Positions 1-9,006 of a DNA stretch of 39,996 bases are shown here, piece by piece (within the stretch, counting starts at the first letter, position 1; each line of letters begins with the position of its first letter). A program made the translations under genes and the position numbers. The notes under the pieces were generated by a model, which did not search any database, had not been told where the DNA came from, and worked only from the letters and a program-made list of their open reading frames with translations. Origin of the DNA: Bacteroidota bacterium (GTDB lineage Bacteria > Bacteroidota > Bacteroidia > B-17B0 > Aurantibacillaceae); assembly GCA_013816895.1 (NCBI GenBank), contig JACDDR010000030.1, forward strand, positions 1 through 39,996, in the 5' to 3' direction.

Positions 1-356
1 CGGTAAGGACCCGCAATAAGATCAGCGGCTTTTAAGAAAATACTTGCACGGTGTTCCCATGAAAGATTTTGCCATTGCTCACGTGCTGCAAGAGCGGCAT
101 TAATTGCCATGTCAATGTGTGCTCTTTCTGTTTTATGATACTGACCAAGCGTATGCTGATGATCGTGCGGTGGTGACAAACGCGCGGTTTTATCGCTTCT
201 TACTTCTTTCCCACCAATGTACATGGGCACATCGGTTGTTACGCTGCGCAAATGTTTCAGCATGGCCTGCAGCTCTTTGCGCTCGGCACTCCCGCTTGCA
301 TATTGTTTAATAGGCTCGTTAATCGGGGTTGGTACTTTATAAATTCCTTTTGGCAT
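1..356 (-). CDS. pruA: L-glutamate gamma-semialdehyde (P5C) dehydrogenase, N-terminal part, cut by window edge
   Basis: Read from the minus strand, an ATG at 356 opens a frame that stays open to the window edge, giving about 118 residues. They match the start of the eukaryote-like P5C dehydrogenase family: a VP-NEP opening, a GSxER segment, an IGG(K/E)EV strand followed by a PHDH box, then an AALAAREQW helix and the FLKAADLIAGPY helix. In this family the enzyme oxidises glutamate semialdehyde/P5C to glutamate with NAD+ in the cytosol, the second step of proline catabolism. The catalytic Cys and Glu lie beyond the window, so activity cannot be judged here. It is divergent from the exporter gene at 536. 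Family call is firm; only the N-terminus is visible. Confidence 0.9.
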   Translation of the reverse strand, partial: MPKGIYKVPTPINEPIKQYASGSAERKELQAMLKHLRSVTTDVPMYIGGKEVRSDKTARLSPPHDHQHTLGQYHKTERAHIDMAINAALAAREQWQNLSWEHRASIFLKAADLIAGPY

Positions 357-364
357 TGTTTTAT

Positions 365-440
365 TTATTAGTTATTAGTTGGGAGTTATTAGTTCGTAGT
401 TTTGTTTCCTGTTGTCTTGTGTATTGTTTCCTGTTTCCCT
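365..440. repeat. Short direct repeats in the pruA / exporter intergenic region
   Basis: TTATTAGTT occurs three times (365-373, 372-380, 386-394), followed by two copies of TGTTTCCTGT (about 403 and 426). The stretch is low in complexity and non-coding. Similar word-like repeats occur in other gaps of this window. I see no RNA gene here. Confidence 0.55.
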
Positions 441-456
441 GCATTGTAATAGCCTT

Positions 457-464
457 CAAAGATA
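457..464 (-). promoter_or_regulatory. -7 element upstream of pruA
   Basis: On the minus strand this reads TATCTTTG, an exact match to the Bacteroidota -7 consensus TAnnTTTG. It lies about 100 nt upstream of the pruA ATG. No TTG sits at the usual 17-23 nt spacing, so the -33 half is not supported. If real, the leader would contain the short repeats at 365-440. Confidence 0.4.
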
Positions 465-530
465 ACATCTTTTACAAATTGAATCATTATCCCGGCTGCT
501 AATTATAGTTTTTTAGAAACTGTTTTATAT

Positions 531-538
531 TAGCTTTG
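531..538 (+). promoter_or_regulatory. -7 element overlapping the annotated start of the exporter
   Basis: TAGCTTTG matches TAnnTTTG exactly, but its last three bases are the TTG that is the only plausible listed start codon of the gene at 536. Either the match is chance and the TTG is the start, or transcription begins downstream of it and translation starts at a rarer codon. A clear -33 TTG at 17-23 nt is not present. Confidence 0.4.
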
Positions 539-2797
539 TATCTTATTAAAAATCAAAGAATATATTACTCCCTGGTGCTGATTTTTGTACTGTTGTTCTC
601 GGCCTTTTGCGCCTACCGGATCCAGTTTTTAAAGTTCGATTATGATTTCGAAGCCTTTTTTCCGAACGAAAACAATGAACTGGAAATTTACAACAATTAC
701 CGCAACACGTTTGAACACGATAACGAGTTTGCGCTTGTGGCCCTGGAAAATAAAAGCGGTATATTTAATAAAGCTTTTCTTTTTAAAATCGACAGCTTAA
801 CAAAAGCATTTGGAAACCTAAAGTATATTCAGAAAGTTACATCGCCAACTAACCTTAAGAAGCTTTCTTTTGGTGGATTATTGCCCTCCCAGAGCCGGAT
901 ACTCCATTTTGAAAATGAAGAACTTTATAAGGAAGACAGTATAACCATTTATCAATCGCAACATCTTATCGGCTCTTTTTTTCCTTTAAATGCAAAGAGC
1001 GTAACCATCTATATTAAAACAGAAGAGAATTTAAAAAAACGCCAATGCGATTCGCTGGCCAAAAGCATTGAAGCCGAATTAGCCAAATTCAGGTTCGACG
1101 ATGTTCATTATGTCGGAAGAATTTTTGCGCAGAATGTGTACCTGGAAAATCTCAAAAGCGAATTCGGAGTATTCCTGGGCTTATCTTTTTTGGTTGTTAT
1201 TATTTTCCTTTGGTTCAGTTTTAAAAGCATTTACGGAATTATAGTCCCGATAAGCATAGTTCTGATAAGCATTTTGTGGACGCTTGGCGTGATGAGCCTT
1301 CTTGGAAAGGCAATTGATCTGATGACAGTGATGCTTCCTACCATGATCTTTATTGCCGGCATGAGCGATGTGGTTCATTTTTTTTCCAAATATTTTGAAG
1401 AACTTTCTAAAGGAACCGATAAAGAAAAAATTTATAAACTTATTTTAAAAGAGGTGGGCTTTCCAACATTCCTCACACTTGTAACAACCGTTGTTGGATT
1501 CTTGTCGCTTTTATTTTCAAGCATTATTCCCATAAGAGAGTTTGGAATCTATACTTCGGTAGGAGTTGTAATTGCTTTCATTTTGAGTTATTCGTTATTA
1601 CCAGCCCTGTTATATTTTTTCACTCCAAAAAAACTGGTTACGGCGCACAGCCACAACAACCGCACCTACAATGTAATGCGTACCGGTTTGTTCTGGATAT
1701 TCAGGAACCAGAAAACTATTCTTGTAATCACTTCCATTGTAATGATTGTTTCGGTGATCGGAATTTTTAAAATCAGAGTTAATAATATTCTGCTGGAAGA
1801 TTTGAGTGAGAAAGTAAAAATTAAACGCGACTTCAATTTCTTTGATGAGAATTACAGTGGTGTTCGTCCGCTTGAGATTAAAGTAACACTTAAAGATAAA
1901 ACCAAAAGCCTGTGGGATTACAATACACTAAGAGAACTTGAAAAAGTAGACAGGTTTATTACTATGGAATACAACCCGGGGTTTCTTATTTCCCCGGCCA
2001 GCCTGGCGCTAACGGTTTACCGGAACATGAATGAAAATACCGGAACCGGATTTCCCGTTAAAGAAGACTTTGAACCTGTGTTAGAACAACTGAAGAAAAA
2101 TAAAAACAACAAGGAGATAAAAAAGATAATTATTCCTGCAGGATCGGAAGCCCGGATAAGCGCGAAGATCCGGGATATGGGCAGTATCAAGGTAACAGAG
2201 CACAACAAGCATTTAATGGCGTATGTACAGCAGCATGTGGATACTACACTCCTGCGGTTCGACATCACCGGCGCGGCTCATTTGGTAGACCGGAATAATT
2301 CATACATGGTGGATAACATGACGCAGGGTTTTATCTTTTCACTGATCGTAATTGCCATACTTACTTTTTTTCTGCACCGCAGCTGGCGCATGGTTCTGGT
2401 GTTTATTATTCCTAATGTAATACCACTTTTGATTATCGGTGGCATTATGGGTTTTGCGGGCATAGAGCTTAAAGCCGCCACCTCACTTGTTTTCAGTATC
2501 GCTTTTGGCATTGCAACAGATGATACCATTCACTTTATTTCCCGACTTAAAATTGAACTTGGTTATGGTAAAAGCCTGATGTATGCCTTTAAACGCACTT
2601 ATTTTGAAACCGGGAAACCTATCATTCTCACTACATTCATATTACTTGGTGGTTTTATGAGTTTAATGATCAGCAATTTTCAAAGCACTTTTTATTTTGG
2701 GTTTTTAATTTGCATCACTATAATTGTTGCTGTAATAGCGGACATTTTTTTATTGCCTGTACTATTATTTTTAATATTCGGCAAAAAGAAAAAATAA
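536..2797 (+). CDS. MMPL/RND-superfamily exporter (sterol-sensing-domain-like), 753 aa
   Basis: The protein has the duplicated layout of RND-superfamily permeases. TM1 is at about 11-28, a large extracytoplasmic loop at 30-205, a TM bundle at about 210-365, TM7 at 393-412, a second loop to about 590, and a second bundle to the end. Conserved membrane acidic residues sit in GMSDVVHF (Asp278) and GIATDDTIHF (Asp662, Asp663), the positions used for proton relay in this superfamily. It is an inner-membrane, probably proton-driven exporter of unknown, perhaps lipidic, substrate. There is no adjacent membrane-fusion protein or outer-membrane channel, which argues against a classical tripartite pump. 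The TTG start overlaps a -7-like motif, and no in-frame ATG precedes TM1, so the exact start is uncertain. The stop is 10 nt before the next gene, so the two are probably co-transcribed. Confidence 0.85.
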   Translation: MYLIKNQRIYYSLVLIFVLLFSAFCAYRIQFLKFDYDFEAFFPNENNELEIYNNYRNTFEHDNEFALVALENKSGIFNKAFLFKIDSLTKAFGNLKYIQKVTSPTNLKKLSFGGLLPSQSRILHFENEELYKEDSITIYQSQHLIGSFFPLNAKSVTIYIKTEENLKKRQCDSLAKSIEAELAKFRFDDVHYVGRIFAQNVYLENLKSEFGVFLGLSFLVVIIFLWFSFKSIYGIIVPISIVLISILWTLGVMSLLGKAIDLMTVMLPTMIFIAGMSDVVHFFSKYFEELSKGTDKEKIYKLILKEVGFPTFLTLVTTVVGFLSLLFSSIIPIREFGIYTSVGVVIAFILSYSLLPALLYFFTPKKLVTAHSHNNRTYNVMRTGLFWIFRNQKTILVITSIVMIVSVIGIFKIRVNNILLEDLSEKVKIKRDFNFFDENYSGVRPLEIKVTLKDKTKSLWDYNTLRELEKVDRFITMEYNPGFLISPASLALTVYRNMNENTGTGFPVKEDFEPVLEQLKKNKNNKEIKKIIIPAGSEARISAKIRDMGSIKVTEHNKHLMAYVQQHVDTTLLRFDITGAAHLVDRNNSYMVDNMTQGFIFSLIVIAILTFFLHRSWRMVLVFIIPNVIPLLIIGGIMGFAGIELKAATSLVFSIAFGIATDDTIHFISRLKIELGYGKSLMYAFKRTYFETGKPIILTTFILLGGFMSLMISNFQSTFYFGFLICITIIVAVIADIFLLPVLLFLIFGKKKK

Positions 2798-2807
2798 CGT
2801 TAACGAT

Positions 2808-4034
2808 TTGACTAAAAAAAACATAATAGTAATTGGCGGAGGTGCGGCAGGCTTTTTTGCGGCCATTAATATTGCTATTAAACAACCGGGTTATACGATT
2901 TCCATTCTTGAAAAAACAAACAAGCTGCTCTCTAAAGTAAAAGTCTCGGGCGGCGGACGGTGTAACGTAACGCATCACTGTTTTGATAACTCAGAACTGG
3001 TAAAAAATTATCCAAGAGGAAACAAGGAACTGATTCAGGTGTTTTCCAAATTTAATGTAAACGATACCATCGCCTGGTTTGATGAAAATGGCGTTAAACT
3101 TAAAACGGAAGAAGATGGCCGGATGTTTCCTGTTACAGATAACAGCCAAAGCATTATTGATTGTTTTATGCGCCTTGCCAAACATTACGAAATTGATGTT
3201 GTTACACAGTGCGAAGTCTTCTCGATAAAAAAAAGCGGCGGAGTATTTAATCTTAAGACAAGCAAAGCTGAATTAAACGCAGACGCTGTCGTGTGTTCGA
3301 TTGGTGGGCATAACAAAAGCGACGCCTATTTCCTGATAAAAAACATCGGGCATACAATTATAGATCCCATTCCAAGCCTCTTCACTATTAACCTTCCGGG
3401 CGAAGCTATAAAAAAAGATTTGCAGGGCATCAGTGTTCAGCAAGCAGAAGTAAGAATACAAAACAGTAAATTAAAATATAACGGTCCGGTGCTTATTACA
3501 CATTGGGGCCTTAGCGGACCAGCGGTTTTAAAGCTATCTGCTTTTGCAGCAAAACAATTTTTTGAATCAAATTACAACGCCGTTATTTTGGTGAACTGGG
3601 TTTATCCTTTAACGATAAACGAAACCGAAGACGAGTTAAAACAGCTTCAAAAACAAAAGCACCGTGCCCTGCCTTATACCATGCCCGGCTTTGATCTGCC
3701 AAAACGTTTGTGGGAGCATTTATGCAGCGCAGCGGGAATTGATAATACAAAGCCCTGGGCCGAAATAAGCAATAAAAATATTATTAGCTTGTGTGAAAAG
3801 TTGTGCAACTCTGCGTATAAAATGGAAGGCAAAACAACTTTTAAAGAAGAGTTTGTAAGCTGCGGCGGCATTCATCTAAAAGAAATAGATTTTAAAACCA
3901 TGCAAAGCAAACTGGTTCCCGGCTTATATTTTTGTGGCGAGGTTTTGAATATTGATGGGATTACCGGTGGATTCAATTTTCAAAGCGCCTGGAGCACCGC
4001 CTGGGCTTGCGCGGATGCGTTAACCAAAGGATAG
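2808..4034 (+). CDS. BaiN/RdsA-family NAD(P)/FAD-dependent oxidoreductase (HI0933 type), 408 aa
   Basis: An N-terminal Rossmann dinucleotide-binding motif (IVIGGGAAGFF, residues about 7-17) is followed by the family signature SGGGRCNVTH. A THWGLSGPA segment and the C-terminal second FAD-contact region GLYFCGEVLNIDGITGG complete the pattern of the HI0933/YhiN family. Length matches the usual 390-420 residues. Members are cytosolic flavoproteins; their physiological substrate is mostly unknown (BaiN has been linked to bile-acid dehydroxylation in gut clostridia, not applicable by itself here). The TTG start is chosen because the Rossmann strand begins three residues later, leaving no room for another. 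It follows the exporter by 10 nt without a promoter between, suggesting one transcript. Confidence 0.9.
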   Translation: MTKKNIIVIGGGAAGFFAAINIAIKQPGYTISILEKTNKLLSKVKVSGGGRCNVTHHCFDNSELVKNYPRGNKELIQVFSKFNVNDTIAWFDENGVKLKTEEDGRMFPVTDNSQSIIDCFMRLAKHYEIDVVTQCEVFSIKKSGGVFNLKTSKAELNADAVVCSIGGHNKSDAYFLIKNIGHTIIDPIPSLFTINLPGEAIKKDLQGISVQQAEVRIQNSKLKYNGPVLITHWGLSGPAVLKLSAFAAKQFFESNYNAVILVNWVYPLTINETEDELKQLQKQKHRALPYTMPGFDLPKRLWEHLCSAAGIDNTKPWAEISNKNIISLCEKLCNSAYKMEGKTTFKEEFVSCGGIHLKEIDFKTMQSKLVPGLYFCGEVLNIDGITGGFNFQSAWSTAWACADALTKG

Positions 4035-4039
4035 CGTCT

Positions 4040-4069
4040 TTGCCAGGCAAACATTTATAGCTATTTTCG
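4040..4069 (+). promoter_or_regulatory. Promoter of the TPR-phosphatase gene at 4086
   Basis: TTG (4040-4042), a 19-nt spacer and TATTTTCG (4062-4069) fit TTG-N19-TAnnTTTG with one mismatch. Transcription would start near 4075, leaving about 10 nt before the ATG, in line with the short leaders seen across this window. Confidence 0.65.
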
Positions 4070-4085
4070 CACTTTAAATCCCCTG

Positions 4086-6254
4086 ATGAAAAAAATTAGC
4101 CTCCTCTTGTTTTTGCTTTGTTACTTCGGTGGCTTTTCACAATATGCCGATAAAAAATACTATCTCGTAGATTCCATTGAGCTAAGTCTGCTTGATAAGG
4201 AAGATAAAAATACATTGGATTCGCTCATAACGATCTATCACCAGGCAAAAACGGATTCGGTAAAACTTATCACGTTAGACAGGTTAACGCACCTGAACGA
4301 TTTTAACACCTGGGTAAAATATAATTTTCTTCTTTTGACAGAAACCAAAAAAGTACTGGCAAAAAGTTCTGCCAATCTTAAAAACAAATTTCTGAACCAG
4401 CGCCTGGGTAATGCCTTTTACAACATGAACTATTCTTATTCGATGACGAATAACGAAGACAGCGCTTATAAATATCTCGGACTAAGTATAGAACCCTTCA
4501 GAAAGTGCGGCGATCAGAAAGGATTAGCCGACGTATACAACGCGCTTGGTATATATTACAGCCGCATTGGAAAAATTGTTGAAGGTTTGAAATGGTACCA
4601 GAAAGCCCTTGCAATATCAGAATCGGTGCATGATAAAGGTGGCATCGCCAGGTCTTATATTTCCATCGGGGTTTCCTACCGCGATCTCAATCAATGGGAC
4701 AAGGCACTTGAGTATTGCACTAAAGCTCTTAAAATATGGCAAGAAGCGGGGACAAAAGAAGATTTGCCGGAAGGATGGAACCAGATTGGAATTATTTATA
4801 AATGGAGCGGAGATACTGTGAATGCAAAAAAGGCATATGAGAAAAGCCTTGCATTGAGTGAAGACTTAAAAGATGAATTCGCGATAGCTACAGCAAAACT
4901 TAATCTTGGAATAATTTACCAGGATAAAAAGGATTATGAGCATGCTGTTAAAAATTACAACGAAAGCCTCAGGGGTTTTGAAAAAATTAAAAGCCCTAAC
5001 GGCATGGCCTTTGTGCTTAACAGCCTTGCGCTGGTTTATAATCAGAAAGGAGATCACGCAAAAGCGCTCCAGTATGCTTTACGGGCCTATGATCTGGCGA
5101 AGCAAATGGACTATCCTGAAACACTGATCAACGGCAGTCAAATGCTTTTTGAAACGTATGAAAAACTTGGAAAATATAAAGAGGCTTTCCAGATGCAGCG
5201 TTACCATTTTACGCTCAAGGATAGCATAAATAATGTAGAAACCCAGAAGAAAGCACTAAAGACGCAGTTGGATTTTGACAATGAAAAAAATGTACTGAGC
5301 ATAAAAAAAGAACAGGAAGCTAAGAACCTGGTTGCCGCACAGGAAAAGAAGCAACACATGCTGATTATAGCGTTCGTGTGTTTTGGCCTGATTATATTGG
5401 TTATCTTTTTCCTGCTATTATTGAAGAGATTTCGTATTAATAAAAAGCAAAAACTCATAATAGAAGAACAGAATCATCTTGTGACCGAAAAGAACCGCGA
5501 GATCCTTGATTCCATCACTTATGCAAAACGGTTACAAAAAGCCATCCTTCCCTCCCCTTATGAAATCAGGGAAGCATTGCCGTCTAGTTTTATTTTATAT
5601 AAACCAAAGGATATTGTTGCCGGGGATTTTTACTGGATGCATAAAAGTGGAAATACAGTACTGGTGGCGGTTGCAGATTCAACGGGACATGGTGTTCCCG
5701 GTGCGCTTGTGAGTGTGGTATGTTCCAACGCGCTTAACAGAAGCGTGAATGAATTCGCATTGTCTGATCCAGGCAAAATTCTTGATAAAACGCGGGAGCT
5801 TGTTTTGCAAACTTTTGAGAAAAGCGATGAAGATGTAAAAGACGGAATGGATATCAGCTTAGTGTCTATTACTTCAACTAACGCATCTGCAACAAAAAAC
5901 ATTAAATGGGCGGGTGCAAACAATCCCCTCTGGTATTTTAAGGACAATGAGTTTTATGAAGTTAAACCCGATAAACAATCTGTTGGAAAAACCGATAATC
6001 CAAAACCTTTTACTACGCACTCTCTCGAGCTAACAAACGACGACGGGCTTTATCTTTTTACAGACGGTTACCCTGATCAGTTCGGAGGACCAAAAGGAAA
6101 AAAATTCATGTATAAACAATTAATGGATTTGTTGATTGATTCGCGCCAAAAATCCATGCAGGAACAGGCAAAAATTTTGGAGCAGTCGTTGAACTATTGG
6201 ACCGGAAACCTTGAACAGGTCGATGATATCTGTATCATTGGGATCAGTATCTGA
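4086..6254 (+). CDS. TPR sensor, membrane-anchored SpoIIE-type PP2C phosphatase, 722 aa, complete
   Basis: In order: a signal-like N-terminus (about 1-19), a tandem TPR array (about 100-380), a coiled coil, one TM helix (about 425-445), a second coiled linker with the DSITYAKRLQKAILP switch helix, and a full SpoIIE/PP2C domain (about 500-722). Metal-binding and catalytic landmarks are present: VAGDFYW (Asp514), DSTGHGVPGA (Asp531), DGMDISL, FTDGYPDQFGG (Asp660) and the C-terminal GNLEQVDDICIIG (Asp713/714). The topology puts TPRs in the periplasm and the phosphatase in the cytoplasm, so it likely transduces a periplasmic protein contact into dephosphorylation of a Ser/Thr-phosphorylated target. 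It serves as the reference for the truncated relatives at 35245, 36937 and 37135. The substrate is unknown. Confidence 0.88.
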   Translation: MKKISLLLFLLCYFGGFSQYADKKYYLVDSIELSLLDKEDKNTLDSLITIYHQAKTDSVKLITLDRLTHLNDFNTWVKYNFLLLTETKKVLAKSSANLKNKFLNQRLGNAFYNMNYSYSMTNNEDSAYKYLGLSIEPFRKCGDQKGLADVYNALGIYYSRIGKIVEGLKWYQKALAISESVHDKGGIARSYISIGVSYRDLNQWDKALEYCTKALKIWQEAGTKEDLPEGWNQIGIIYKWSGDTVNAKKAYEKSLALSEDLKDEFAIATAKLNLGIIYQDKKDYEHAVKNYNESLRGFEKIKSPNGMAFVLNSLALVYNQKGDHAKALQYALRAYDLAKQMDYPETLINGSQMLFETYEKLGKYKEAFQMQRYHFTLKDSINNVETQKKALKTQLDFDNEKNVLSIKKEQEAKNLVAAQEKKQHMLIIAFVCFGLIILVIFFLLLLKRFRINKKQKLIIEEQNHLVTEKNREILDSITYAKRLQKAILPSPYEIREALPSSFILYKPKDIVAGDFYWMHKSGNTVLVAVADSTGHGVPGALVSVVCSNALNRSVNEFALSDPGKILDKTRELVLQTFEKSDEDVKDGMDISLVSITSTNASATKNIKWAGANNPLWYFKDNEFYEVKPDKQSVGKTDNPKPFTTHSLELTNDDGLYLFTDGYPDQFGGPKGKKFMYKQLMDLLIDSRQKSMQEQAKILEQSLNYWTGNLEQVDDICIIGISI

Positions 6255-6339
6255 TAAAGAAAACGGCAAAATTTTTTATGCAGGTGATAGGCGGATATTT
6301 TCTTCTCACGCATTACCGTATTTTTTTATGAAAATGAAA

Positions 6340-6363
6340 ATGGCCGGAATCTCTCCCGGCCAT
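6340..6363 (-). terminator. Hairpin between convergent genes
   Basis: ATGGCCGG (6340-6347) and CCGGCCAT (6356-6363) form a perfect 8-bp GC-rich stem with an 8-nt loop. On the minus strand it is followed by the U-rich TTTTCATTTTC, so it most likely terminates the lipoprotein gene at 6406; it could also slow transcription from the 4086 gene. Confidence 0.6.
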
Positions 6364-6405
6364 AGCAGGCTTTCATCCGCCTCTAGTTTTTAAAATTGAA
6401 CTATG

Positions 6406-7386
6406 TTAGTGATATCCGAATATCTTCTTGTTAGTTTTACTTTTGTATGACCATTGCACTTTGAATCCGTAAGGGCAAGAATTGGAGCCAACTGCAACGG
6501 CGTTACCGGAAGCATCTGTGCCAAATAAACACTTAAGGGTAAACTCTTTGTCTTGTACTTTAATGTTAACCTCTCCTTGAATAGGAGCCCATGCGCCGCA
6601 GGTCCAGTTCCATACTATTGGCGTGGTTACTTCACTTGTAAACGAATCGCCATCGCGGGTGGTACCATAGTTTTCAAGGTTACTCACACCGTCGGATGAA
6701 CCAATTCCTTCGCCAGTACAGGTTAAAATTCCATTAGGGAGAGAATAGGTAAATTTCCTGTTAATATTATACACAGCCGTTTTGCTTCCATCAAAGGTTA
6801 CATTTAAACCTGTTCCGGTAACGGAAGTAATAATAGAAGGATGCGCAGGTAGAAACAATAATTCAAACCATGAGCTACCGCTTATATTTGTTACATTTTG
6901 CGTACCGTCGAGCTGAACGCTTTTTCCATCTGATGCACGCGTAACTTTATATGCCAGATAATCTACTTTCACAACACATCCAGGATTTTTCCATCTTTTT
7001 CCAAGCGCGTAATCGATAATGGTAAGGCGGATAGAACCAGTACGTGTACGATTGTTAACAGTAGTTCCGTTATAATTTATTTTTATAGTACCAGTGTATG
7101 CGCCAGTTGTGTCTATCGTATAGGCCGCGGCAGTAACTCCTAATGCTTTTTGAACCTGTGCGGCTTCGCTCGGAGTAACCAGTCGCCCATGTAACAGCGT
7201 GTTATTTCCTATTTCCGTATTTACATCACTTATAGAGGCGTCGTTTTCCGACTGTGCAGTTCTGCTGTCTTCTGATGTTTGTCCGTCTTCTTCCTTAAAA
7301 GCTTTTCTTTTTTTGCAGGAAGATAAACCGAGTGTTAATGCAATTGCTACAATTAGCGCTGAATTAAATAATGATTTTGTATTCAT
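6406..7386 (-). CDS. Lipoprotein of unknown function, 326 aa
   Basis: I place the start at the ATG at 7386, not at the longer in-frame ATG 48 nt upstream. The shorter form begins with a classical type II signal peptide ending in LGLSSC (lipid-acceptor Cys24), and a good promoter overlaps the extra codons. After the Cys comes a charged, disordered linker (about 25-60), then a beta-rich body with many Thr, Ser and Gly and a few Cys (for example a CGAW and a NSCPYGF segment near the end). I do not recognise the family. It is probably anchored in the outer or inner membrane facing the periplasm. It is read on its own promoter, convergent with the phosphatase gene. Confidence 0.75.
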   Translation of the reverse strand: MNTKSLFNSALIVAIALTLGLSSCKKRKAFKEEDGQTSEDSRTAQSENDASISDVNTEIGNNTLLHGRLVTPSEAAQVQKALGVTAAAYTIDTTGAYTGTIKINYNGTTVNNRTRTGSIRLTIIDYALGKRWKNPGCVVKVDYLAYKVTRASDGKSVQLDGTQNVTNISGSSWFELLFLPAHPSIITSVTGTGLNVTFDGSKTAVYNINRKFTYSLPNGILTCTGEGIGSSDGVSNLENYGTTRDGDSFTSEVTTPIVWNWTCGAWAPIQGEVNIKVQDKEFTLKCLFGTDASGNAVAVGSNSCPYGFKVQWSYKSKTNKKIFGYH

Positions 7387-7404
7387 TTGAGAGTTTTTGT
7401 CTCG

Positions 7405-7434
7405 TAAATATACAAAACAGCCTTTATTTCGCAA
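7405..7434 (-). promoter_or_regulatory. Promoter of the lipoprotein gene
   Basis: On the minus strand TTG (7434-7432), a 19-nt spacer and TATATTTA (7412-7405) fit the Bacteroidota consensus with one mismatch. The predicted transcript start is close to 7398, about 12 nt before the ATG at 7386. This supports the short start over the longer reading frame. Confidence 0.65.
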
Positions 7435-7471
7435 GGCAGCTTAATGCGCTGGAAAAATATTCTTGAAAAAA

Positions 7472-8845
7472 TTATTTGAATAACTCAATAATGGTCTGGT
7501 TATCGGATGTAATGGAAAATCTTTTTTCAATGGTGTATATACTTCCCTTCAACGATCTGGCGCGCCAGGTAACCACATAATTACCCGGCTGGAGATAATA
7601 CGTTTGAATTGTTTGAGCGCTGAGATTACAAACCCATTCTAGTTTATCGGTAGCATTTCTTTTAATAAGAATACATCCGTCGCCCGACTCAAGGCTTTTA
7701 ACCTGCAGCATTCCGGCATTTGGTATTTCAATGGTTTTTGTTTTGGACTGCTCTACTTCTGCCTGGTTAACATTGATGCGAGGCAAGGTAAGGATCTCAA
7801 TATCATATTTACCGGTAATATATTTATCGGTGTAATTCAATTGCTGAACGTGAAGCGTTTTTGCATCGCCCGTTTTTCTTACAACGCACTTCACTTTTTC
7901 ATTATAATTGTACACACCTTCCGGCCGTTTCACTGAGAAGAAACCCTGCGGAGCATCAATAGGAATGATGGTGTGTTTTCCGGGGATCAGCTTAATTTCC
8001 GCGCTTTCAGTAGGTGGGATAGTGTGTGCAATGACTTTATACGCTGGAAAATCATCAATATAAAGAGTGTCCGGGTTTCCTTTGTAGTTAATCGTGTGAA
8101 TGAAATTATATTTGTATTGTTTAGCGCCTGCGTCATAAAACGTCATGTTCACATCGGTTTCAGCGGGAAGAGATTTTGAATCGAGCAGGTTAACCTGTGC
8201 TGTTGTTTTATTGAGCTTTTGTTCCTGAATCACACTTGTAATATTTCCGAAGGTGCTGTTATTATCATAATCAAAGTACGTTCCTACACATTCAAATGTT
8301 TTAATTTGTTCCGGTGTAAGGCCAATGCCGATGATAAAAGGCTTAAACACTATTCCTTTCTCCATCAGTTTCTGACGGGCCTTGCAGGGATCACCACCAC
8401 ATTCTTCAATTCCATCCGTAATAAGAATAACGATGTTGTTTGATTTATTATCCTTAAAATCATTTGCCGATTCTGTCAATGAATGTTCAATCGGAGTGAT
8501 ACCTGTTGGCTTGGCTTCCTTAACCTTTTGCTTTATTGCAGCAATGTTTCCAGGAGAGAATGGTACTACAAGCTTACTGTCCTTACAATCGCCCGGCGGA
8601 TACTTAACAGTGCTGCCATACATCCGTAATGCAAACTGCATGGTTTTATCTCGGCTCAAGCTATCGATAAATTTATAAAACAATTCTTTGGCACCTTCAA
8701 TGCGGGTGGTGTTCTGATGTTTGGCTACCATGCTGTTGCTGGCATCAAATACGAATAATACGTAAGTAGGTTTCGCTGCAGGCTTTTTCTGAGCATGAGC
8801 AAACGGAACAAGAAATAAAAAGAAGATCCAGGAAAAATATCGCAT
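7472..8845 (-). CDS. Secreted von Willebrand factor type A (VWA) domain protein, 457 aa
   Basis: A signal peptide ending in FAHAQ (about residue 19) is followed by a VWA domain at about 27-215. The MIDAS metal site is visible as DASNS (Asp34, Ser36, Ser38), with the later TGITPI threonine loop and ITDGIEECGG (the MIDAS Asp). The C-terminal half is beta-rich, with no T9SS sorting domain that I can see; it may be built of small beta-sandwich units. VWA proteins of this kind bind protein partners via a divalent cation at the cell surface or in the periplasm. The neighbour downstream is a lipoprotein with its own promoter, so co-function is not implied. Domain call is firm, role unknown. Confidence 0.82.
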   Translation of the reverse strand: MRYFSWIFFLFLVPFAHAQKKPAAKPTYVLFVFDASNSMVAKHQNTTRIEGAKELFYKFIDSLSRDKTMQFALRMYGSTVKYPPGDCKDSKLVVPFSPGNIAAIKQKVKEAKPTGITPIEHSLTESANDFKDNKSNNIVILITDGIEECGGDPCKARQKLMEKGIVFKPFIIGIGLTPEQIKTFECVGTYFDYDNNSTFGNITSVIQEQKLNKTTAQVNLLDSKSLPAETDVNMTFYDAGAKQYKYNFIHTINYKGNPDTLYIDDFPAYKVIAHTIPPTESAEIKLIPGKHTIIPIDAPQGFFSVKRPEGVYNYNEKVKCVVRKTGDAKTLHVQQLNYTDKYITGKYDIEILTLPRINVNQAEVEQSKTKTIEIPNAGMLQVKSLESGDGCILIKRNATDKLEWVCNLSAQTIQTYYLQPGNYVVTWRARSLKGSIYTIEKRFSITSDNQTIIELFK

Positions 8846-8928
8846 TGTTTGCTAAGGTAAAAGAAAGAGGCGCGTTTAATGAAAATAACGCCGAAAGTTT
8901 TAAACGTTACAGGGAGAATAAGTGGGGG

Positions 8929-9002
8929 GATTTACAATTGACGATTTTTTGATTTACAATTGAATTTCCAATTGTAAATTGTCAATTAATAAATCGTAAA
9001 TC
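8929..9002. repeat. Nested palindrome / direct-repeat cluster
   Basis: ATTTACAATTG (8952-8962) and CAATTGTAAAT (8969-8979) make a perfect 11-bp stem with a 6-nt loop. GATTTACAATTG is also directly repeated at 8929-8940 and 8951-8962. Outer arms GATTTAC (8929-8935) with GTAAATC (8996-9002), and ACGATTT (8941-8947) with AAATCGT (8991-8997), can pair around it. It lies just downstream of the stop of the T9SS protein gene (minus strand) and may act as its transcript end, although there is no clean T-run. Confidence 0.6.
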
Positions 9003-9006
9003 CAGA

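Noticed and set aside
7387..7434. Longer start of the lipoprotein gene
   Set aside because: The extra 16 codons contain the promoter and would put residues ahead of the lipoprotein signal peptide.
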